Made by a program: the position numbers and the translations under genes. The notes beneath the pieces were generated by a model. The model was given only the letters and a program-made list of their open reading frames with translations. It did not search any database and was not told the DNA's origin. From assembly GCA_043736395.1 (NCBI GenBank), contig JAYTCQ010000036.1, forward strand, positions 1 to 10,476: DNA of 10,476 nucleotides. The letters run 5' to 3'. Shown here piece after piece: positions 6,106-10,476 of this stretch (the stretch's first letter is position 1; each line of letters begins with the position of its first letter). The stretch is from JAFDVL01 sp043736395 (lineage in GTDB: Bacteria; Acidobacteriota; Blastocatellia; RBC074).

Positions 6106-6720
6106 ATGGCGCTTCCTCATTACAATCTACCCACACCGAATCAAACCATCGGAATGGAATCTTTTCCGGTGGTGATGGTTCCGAATGACGGCACTGCGCG
6201 CGCCTCGCACTTGAAAGATTTATTTTTTTCCCGGAAAACGCAGGCGATTACAGCTTTGTTATGTATGTCAGCTGTTGCTACTGCTTTATGGGTCTATTTC
6301 GAACCGACCAATGCATTTATTTCTGCAAAGAACAGTAGCGCAATGCTGATGGCTTCGTTAGCCGTCGCCGCTGTAACCCTGATTTTGTTAGGGATTGCGG
6401 CTGTTTATAAACTTCAAAGTAGAGATTCGTTTACCACTCCCCCCGAAACTATTTCTTTGCCGGCAAATCGTGAAGCTGTCACGGTACGCAATCAAACTGC
6501 TTCTTCGTCAATTGAATCAGCAGTGATCGCGTTCGAGCGGCACAAACGAATTGCGTCCGAACAGACAACCGCCGTCGAATTTTTATGTGAAGACTTTGTC
6601 AGTGAGCCGTTCATCGAATTTCTTGATGAATCCGTCATTGCCGAAGTTTTTTCGGATGAAATGATCGCGCCAGATTGCCTGGTTTTTAGTATCGAGGTTA
6701 AGGAAAATGTCACCCAGTAA
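6106..6720 (+). CDS. Two-TM membrane protein, paralogue A
   Basis: Not recognised. ATG 6106 (204 aa) follows an excellent Shine-Dalgarno (GGAGGT, 6095-6100, 5-nt spacer), so the longer frame from 6055 is rejected. Predicted layout: soluble N-terminus (1-44) rich in Pro and charged residues, TM1 at about 46-65, a short loop, TM2 at about 80-102, then a soluble C-terminal region of about 100 aa. The C-terminus is acidic and ends in DEMIAPDCLVFSIEV (184-198). That tail resembles the tail of the next protein (EEFSADDVLVFSFQY), with the same two-TM plan, so the two are probably diverged paralogues. The genes overlap by 14 nt and must be co-transcribed. Function unknown; a small membrane complex is an inference. 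Confidence 0.75.
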   Translation: MALPHYNLPTPNQTIGMESFPVVMVPNDGTARASHLKDLFFSRKTQAITALLCMSAVATALWVYFEPTNAFISAKNSSAMLMASLAVAAVTLILLGIAAVYKLQSRDSFTTPPETISLPANREAVTVRNQTASSSIESAVIAFERHKRIASEQTTAVEFLCEDFVSEPFIEFLDESVIAEVFSDEMIAPDCLVFSIEVKENVTQ

Positions 6721-7216
6721 TCAATTTGTCTTCCCGATTTATCTTGGAAAAAGCGAACGTAAGTCACCTTCAAAATTCAAGCGCTCCATGCGCAAAAATA
6801 TCTTTCGGATTGCTCTTTTCCTGCTGGCTTTGCCGTTGTTGGCCGGAGTCGTATTTTTATTATATCGAAATCCCCAGGTTCTAACTTCACTGAATTGGCA
6901 GGCGATTTTTTTAACTTTTTCCGCTCTTTTTGTGGCATCAACAATTACCGGTTTAGCGGTTTTCAGGTTTCTTCGTTTGCGGGACTTGATGGCGACGCCA
7001 ACTCCGATCAACGTTCGGTCAATGCCGGTCAAAAAATTGGTTGCCCAGAAAAGAGTCAGACAACCTGTTGAATATAAAAACGTCATGATTGATGCCGAAA
7101 TGTGGACGAAAGATCGAAATATTTCGCGCGAAGAAGGGCAATTCCAAATCGGATATTTACCCGAAGAATTTTCAGCAGATGATGTGTTGGTCTTTAGTTT
7201 TCAATACGATCAATAA
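6707..7216 (+). CDS. Two-TM membrane protein, paralogue B
   Basis: Not recognised. This 169-aa protein starts inside the end of the preceding gene (14-nt overlap), with GAGG (6694-6697) about 9 nt before the ATG, which suggests coupled translation. Layout: basic N-terminal region (KSERKSPSKFKRSMRK, 15-30), TM1 at about 32-53, TM2 at about 64-88 followed by RFLRLR, then a cytosolic-type C-terminal region of about 80 aa. By the positive-inside rule both ends are probably cytoplasmic. The last residues, EEFSADDVLVFSFQYDQ (153-169), parallel the tail of the upstream protein, which supports a duplication. No enzymatic motif is visible. A repeat-type hairpin and then a secreted hydrolase gene follow. 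Confidence 0.75.
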   Translation: MSPSNQFVFPIYLGKSERKSPSKFKRSMRKNIFRIALFLLALPLLAGVVFLLYRNPQVLTSLNWQAIFLTFSALFVASTITGLAVFRFLRLRDLMATPTPINVRSMPVKKLVAQKRVRQPVEYKNVMIDAEMWTKDRNISREEGQFQIGYLPEEFSADDVLVFSFQYDQ

Positions 7217-7231
7217 AGAAAAGTGATGAGG

Positions 7232-7302
7232 AGAAAGTGATGAGTGATGAGTCATGAGTAATGAGTTGAAAGACACTCATCTCTCATGACTCGTCACTTT
7301 CT
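7232..7302. repeat. Intergenic hairpin 5 (tgatgag words)
   Basis: The left arm at 7232-7266 and right arm at 7275-7302 pair in 25 of 28 positions once a 7-nt extra unit (tgagtga) in the left arm is looped out. The left arm is built of near-tandem gtgatga/gtcatga/gtaatga units. The loop is about 8 nt. It lies between the membrane-protein pair and the CocE-like hydrolase. Confidence 0.72.
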
Positions 7303-7334
7303 TCCCTCCGTGGTCTATTTCAGGTTTTTTGCGC

Positions 7335-7380
7335 TACAATAACAACCTCAAAGTTTTACCAAATTAAAAACCGAGGTTGT
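7335..7380 (+). promoter_or_regulatory. Possible -10 box and leader dyad before hydrolase gene
   Basis: TACAAT (7335-7340) could be a -10 box; no convincing -35 box lies 17 bp upstream. Just downstream, acaacctc (7342-7349) is the exact complement of gaggttgt (7373-7380). The second arm contains the GAGG ribosome site used by the ATG at 7384. If transcription begins early enough to include the first arm, the ribosome site could be paired. It may instead be a protein-binding dyad or chance. Confidence 0.4.
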
Positions 7381-7383
7381 CTC

Positions 7384-9141
7384 ATGAACCGCATTGCTTT
7401 CGCATTTGTCTCTCTGCTGCTTTTTTCTGCCTTATCCTTTGGACAAGCTACCGCCCCCGCGCCTGAAAGTTACGCCGTTACGGTCAGCACTGTAAACATG
7501 AAAACGCGTGACGGTGTCATGCTCGCTACCGACATTTATCGCCCCAAAGCCGAAGGGAAATTTCCTGTCCTGATGATTCGCACGCCCTATAATCGGCGCG
7601 ATTCTGCGACAGGAATTTTTCTGGCTTCACACGGATATATTTCTATTCATCAGGACACACGCGGACGCTTCGACTCCGGTGGCGAATTTTATCCTTTCAA
7701 ATACGAAAAGAATGACGGCTATGACGCCGTCGAATGGGCTGCGGCGTTGCCGTATTCCGACGGACGTGTCGGAATGCACGGCGGGTCTTACGTTGGCGCT
7801 ACGCAAATGTTAGCGGCGTCTTCGGCTCCTCCGCATTTGGTGGGAATTTTCCCGTACGTCACGGCGATGGAATATTACGAAGGCTGGACGTATCAGGGCG
7901 GTGCGTGGATGCAATGGTTTTCAGAATCCTGGACTTCAGGACTGGCAGTAGACACGCTGAGCAAAAAAACGGCGGCGTTGACGCGCTCAAAACTTTGGGC
8001 GAATGCTTTGCCGGTCGAGAGCTATAAATTATTAGACATTCCGACGACGCAAGATGTCGCACCATATTTGCAGGATTGGATCGAACACGAAACCAATGAT
8101 GATTATTGGAAAGCCACCAAGGTTTCAGATCATTACGGCAAAATGAATATCAAAGCGCTGCATTCGGGCGGCTGGCACGACATTTTCAGCGGCGGTTCAA
8201 TTCGTAATTTTATCGAAATGCAAAAACAGACTCCGACTGAGGAAGCACGCAAAGGACAGCGCCTGTTAATGGGGCCGTGGGCGCATGCGGCGACTTCGCC
8301 TGAAGGAAAAATCGGTGATGTGACGTTCGGCAAAGACGCTGTGCTGGATATGAACGGCACGATTGTGAAGTGGTACGACTACGTGATGAAGGGCAAGCAA
8401 AATGAATTTTCGACGGATGCGCCGGTGAAGATTTTTGTGATGGGAGACAACGTCTGGCGCGACGAAAAAGAATTTCCGTTGGCGCGGACGAACTACACAA
8501 AATATTATTTGCATTCAACGAAAGGCGCGAATTCATTGGGCGGCGACGGTGTTATCAGTCCGATAATTCCGAAATCGGAGAAGCCGGATTCTTATGAATA
8601 CGATCCTGCCAATCCGGTTCCGACGATTGGCGGCAGGCTTTGTTGTGGCGGTTTACCTCCAGGGCCAGCCGATCAAAAAGCGAATGAATCGCGCAGTGAC
8701 GTCTTGGTATTTTCGACTCCGGCTTTGACGCAGGACACCGAAGTTACAGGATTTATTACGGCTGAATTGTATGCTTCGACGTCAGCAGTGGATACCGATT
8801 TTACAGCGATGATTGTTGACGTAGATGAAAAAGGCTACGCCCGATATTTGGGAGATGGCATCATTCGGGCTAGGTATCGCAATTCAACGCGAACAGCGGA
8901 ACCCATTGAGCCGAGCAAGGTTTATAAATATACAATTGATTTATGGGCGACGAGTAACGTCTTCAAAGCCGGACATAAAATTCGTGTTTACATTTCCAGC
9001 AGTAACTTTCCGCGCTTTAATCGCAATTTGAATACCGGAGAAAAAACGCTCGGAGGAATGCGGATGACACCAGCGAAGCAAACGATTTATCACGACGCAC
9101 AATATCCATCTTCGATCATTTTACCGATGATCCCAAAATAA
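7384..9141 (+). CDS. Secreted CocE/NonD family serine hydrolase
   Basis: A 585-aa alpha/beta hydrolase of the CocE/NonD (X-Pro dipeptidyl-peptidase S15-like) family, which hydrolyses esters, amides or acyl bonds. A signal peptide is visible: Arg3, a hydrophobic core IAFAFVSLLLFSALSFG, and probable cleavage near residue 22, so the enzyme is exported. The catalytic triad is complete by family comparison: Ser135 in GGSYVG, Asp266 in GGWHDIF, and His301 in GPWAHA. The oxyanion-side RTPYNRR (66-72) and DTRGRFDSGGEF (91-102) motifs are also present. The last ~200 residues (from about 390) form the usual C-terminal jelly-roll domain, including VFKAGHKIRVYISSSNFPRFNRN. The ATG has a GAGG ribosome site 7 nt upstream. 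Substrate is unknown; glutaryl-7-ACA acylase, cocaine esterase and peptidase activities all occur in the family. Confidence 0.92.
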   Translation: MNRIAFAFVSLLLFSALSFGQATAPAPESYAVTVSTVNMKTRDGVMLATDIYRPKAEGKFPVLMIRTPYNRRDSATGIFLASHGYISIHQDTRGRFDSGGEFYPFKYEKNDGYDAVEWAAALPYSDGRVGMHGGSYVGATQMLAASSAPPHLVGIFPYVTAMEYYEGWTYQGGAWMQWFSESWTSGLAVDTLSKKTAALTRSKLWANALPVESYKLLDIPTTQDVAPYLQDWIEHETNDDYWKATKVSDHYGKMNIKALHSGGWHDIFSGGSIRNFIEMQKQTPTEEARKGQRLLMGPWAHAATSPEGKIGDVTFGKDAVLDMNGTIVKWYDYVMKGKQNEFSTDAPVKIFVMGDNVWRDEKEFPLARTNYTKYYLHSTKGANSLGGDGVISPIIPKSEKPDSYEYDPANPVPTIGGRLCCGGLPPGPADQKANESRSDVLVFSTPALTQDTEVTGFITAELYASTSAVDTDFTAMIVDVDEKGYARYLGDGIIRARYRNSTRTAEPIEPSKVYKYTIDLWATSNVFKAGHKIRVYISSSNFPRFNRNLNTGEKTLGGMRMTPAKQTIYHDAQYPSSIILPMIPK

Positions 9142-9291
9142 TCGGGCAACTTTTTCTACGACTGCCGCCTCTTAAGAGAACCGAATGGTGAAAAACAACG
9201 TATCTTCATTGACAGACAACTGGAAAGAAACAATTAGGGAATAATTTACTCCTGTCTGAAGATTTAGTAGTTAAGGAAATGAGGTATGTAT

Positions 9292-9408
9292 ATGGCAGTT
9301 GTAGGAACAATCGTTTGCACATTATTTTTGATGGCAGTTTGGAACAAAGAAATCCAGAATCGTTTGATTTTGTTGCGTTCAAAGAACCAATCGAATTCGA
9401 GAAAATAG
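9292..9408 (+). CDS. Probable 38-aa single-TM small protein
   Basis: A short frame inside the 680-bp gap after the hydrolase gene. ATG 9292 has GAGG at 9281-9284, 7 nt upstream, within a longer purine run (AAGGAAATGAGG); an in-frame ATG at 9286 is too close to that site. The product starts MAVVGTIVCTLFLMAVW, one compact hydrophobic helix with Cys9, followed by a basic tail (KEIQNRLILLRSKNQSNSRK), and stops at TAG 9406-9408. This is the usual form of a bacterial small membrane protein with the tail in the cytoplasm. I do not recognise a family. A TTGACA (9209-9214) lies upstream, but no good -10 box is spaced from it. Coding is inferred from the ribosome site and the TM segment only. Confidence 0.45.
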   Translation: MAVVGTIVCTLFLMAVWNKEIQNRLILLRSKNQSNSRK

Positions 9409-9542
9409 TTGTTGTTTTGCTCGCTTGGATTCCACCCCTTTTGAATCACCCCCTACCAGCAATTCACCAATTCATCGTCATCTAAAAACTAATATATAGA
9501 AACATTTTCGTGGATGTTTGGATGCCGCAGTACGTAGTCCAA

Positions 9543-9804
9543 TGGGATGAAGGCAGAAGAATAGACCACCGGGTCTTCGCGGGTCTGAGTTTTAGGAACC
9601 ACGGAGGGCACGGAGTTTTTCGACAGGATTGACAAGATTGACAGGATATTTTCAGATGACAGGTGTGAGGGATCAGGTGTTAGTTTTGAGACCTGATCCC
9701 TCACACCTGAAACCCGACACGTGCCATTAAATCCTGTTCATCTTGTCAATCCTGTCTAGTCTTCCTCCGTGTTCTCCGTGGTTTATTCTTCTGCCTTCAT
9801 CCCA
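9543..9804. repeat. 262-bp nested palindrome (hairpin 6)
   Basis: Four pairs of arms are nested in order. Outermost: 9543-9567 with 9780-9804 (24 of 25 paired). Second: 9598-9615 with 9765-9782 (about 16 of 18), made of cacggag words. Third: 9622-9647 with 9731-9756 (24 of 26), made of gacaggatt/gacaagatt words. Innermost: 9660-9678 with 9691-9709 (19 of 19), with a 12-nt loop. The left side carries about 33 extra bases between the first and second arms (around 9568-9600). The element ends about 20 bp before the recX ATG and probably includes or abuts its promoter. Confidence 0.88.
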
Positions 9805-9823
9805 TATCGGTTACGATACTTTC

Positions 9824-10312
9824 ATGCAAGACAAACTCTACGAAAAGACGATCAAGCGAGCGTTCAATATTCTCTCCGCCAAGCCGCGCAGCATCGCCGA
9901 AATGCGGACGCGGTTACTCGAAAAAGAATGGGCAACCGAAGAAATTGTCGAACTCGTCATCACGCGATTGTGTGAGCTGGAATATCTTGACGATGAAAAA
10001 TTCGCTGTACAATTTGCGAATTCAAAACTTGTCACGAAACAGATCGGAGCTTCGCGGTTGCGCCGTGATCTGCAACGAAAAAAACTTTCCTCAACTGTCA
10101 TCACACAGGCACTGGAAAATGTGTATACAGAAAAACCTGAAGATGAACTAATTGAAATCGCTTTGGCGAAAAGATTACGGCTGAAAGGGAAGCCGACCTC
10201 GCGTGAAGAATCAAAGAAATTGTTCGATTATTTACTCCGGCTCGGCTTTAAATATGATCTGGTGATTCGCAAGGTGAGGGAAGCTGGAAAAGTTGATGTT
10301 GATGATGAATAA
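9824..10312 (+). CDS. recX: RecX family regulator of RecA
   Basis: RecX binds RecA filaments and modulates (usually inhibits) RecA recombinase and coprotease activity in DNA repair and the SOS response. The 162-aa protein is of family size and consists of tandem three-helix repeats. Signatures: ILSAKPRSIAEMRTRLLEKEW (16-36), VITRLCELEYLDDEKFAVQFANSK (45-68), and GASRLRRDLQRKKLSSTVITQALENVY (75-101). A third repeat, around RLGFKYDLVIRKVRE (139-153), closes the protein. The ATG at 9824 begins at the family N-terminus; the upstream frame runs into the palindrome and is rejected. There is no Shine-Dalgarno. A TACGAT box (9812-9817) sits 6 nt before the ATG, which would suit a leaderless transcript. 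recA is not adjacent. No LexA-type operator was recognised. Confidence 0.9.
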   Translation: MQDKLYEKTIKRAFNILSAKPRSIAEMRTRLLEKEWATEEIVELVITRLCELEYLDDEKFAVQFANSKLVTKQIGASRLRRDLQRKKLSSTVITQALENVYTEKPEDELIEIALAKRLRLKGKPTSREESKKLFDYLLRLGFKYDLVIRKVREAGKVDVDDE

Positions 10313-10385
10313 GGTTTTCGCCGCCTGATTGCCTCTGAAATAATTAAAAAGATTGATTATCTGATTCTTTTTTTGTTACTTAGGT
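10313..10385. other. AT-rich gap between recX and IS30-like gene
   Basis: This short gap has an AT-rich imperfect stem (aaaaagatt around 10348-10356 with attcttttt around 10366-10374) followed by T residues. It could be a weak terminator for recX, or part of the insertion-sequence end. Confidence 0.3.
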
Positions 10386-10476
10386 TCAAGTAGTAAGTGC
10401 AACTTTGGTTAATTTTGCTAGTTCTTTGAAATAGACTTCGTAAGGCGTCTGATAGTCCAGAGTTTTGCGAGGACGA
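10386..10476 (-). CDS. IS30-like transposase, C-terminal fragment (window edge)
   Basis: On the minus strand the last 29 codons before a TGA (plus 10386-10388) read RPRKTLDYQTPYEVYF...KVALTT. RPRKxLxYxTPYEVY-F followed by VALxT is the C-terminal end typical of DDE transposases of the IS30 type. The rest of the gene lies beyond the window, so whether it is intact is unknown. The element's right-end inverted repeat should lie in about 10313-10410, and gttcaagtagtaagtgcaac (10384-10403) is a candidate for part of it. I could not fix the exact boundary or a target duplication. Confidence 0.7.
   Translation of the reverse strand, partial: RPRKTLDYQTPYEVYFKELAKLTKVALTT

Noticed and set aside
9264..9449. 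Minus-strand 61-aa frame overlapping the small membrane protein
   Set aside because: It has no ribosome site and its composition is unlike a folded protein; the plus-strand frame with a TM helix and GAGG site is the better reading.
9489..9704. Minus-strand 71-aa frame
   Set aside because: It lies within the left half of the nested palindrome, and its repeated ILSILSILS stretch simply translates the repeat words.
9598..9782. Possible CRISPR array or structured ncRNA
   Set aside because: The repeats are inverted pairs, not evenly spaced direct repeats with unique spacers, and no cas gene is present. No tRNA-like or rRNA-like pattern was seen anywhere in the window.

Overview
This window looks like part of a bacterial chromosome of moderate GC. 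My best guess is an acidobacterium of the Blastocatellia/Pyrinomonadaceae type. That guess rests on the gene set (stand-alone biotin carrier protein, MoaE, DnaC-like loader, sugar-acid oxidation enzymes, secreted CocE-type hydrolase, RecX) and on many intergenic hairpins built from short degenerate 'words'. It is inference; no rRNA or other phylogenetic marker is present.

Layout, left to right. Positions 1-134 are clearly GC-richer (about 62% over the first 120 bases) and hold no gene I can name. A biotinyl carrier domain protein (135-608, +) follows. It converges on a leftward three-gene operon of a small secreted basic peptide (1701-1928), a DUF523 protein (1197-1691) and molybdopterin synthase catalytic subunit MoaE (739-1182). 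A divergent promoter region (1929-2068) also serves a DnaC/DnaI-like AAA+ ATPase (2069-2824, +). That gene ends at a repeat and a strong bidirectional terminator shared with a leftward hypothetical gene (2955-3281).

Next is a leftward catabolic pair: a fumarylacetoacetase-fold dehydratase of the 2-keto-3-deoxy-pentonate type (5083-5904), then a 2,5-dioxovalerate (alpha-ketoglutarate semialdehyde) dehydrogenase (3426-5003). Together they would convert 2-keto-3-deoxy-pentonate to 2-oxoglutarate, the lower half of a non-phosphorylative (Weimberg-type) pentose pathway. Across a second divergent promoter region lie two overlapping rightward genes for two-TM membrane proteins (6106-6720, 6707-7216) that share a C-terminal motif. 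A secreted CocE/NonD serine hydrolase (7384-9141) follows. A roughly 680-bp gap then holds a probable 38-aa one-TM protein (9292-9408) and a 262-bp nested palindrome. The window closes with recX (9824-10312) and the 3' end of an IS30-like transposase on the minus strand (10386-10476).

The most unusual feature is the set of intergenic inverted repeats. All six gaps longer than about 70 bp that lie downstream of at least one gene contain a different long hairpin, whereas the two divergent promoter gaps contain none. The most elaborate is the nested palindrome before recX. Several genes (moaE, DUF523, the loader, the dehydrogenase, recX) lack a visible Shine-Dalgarno sequence, while others have good ones.
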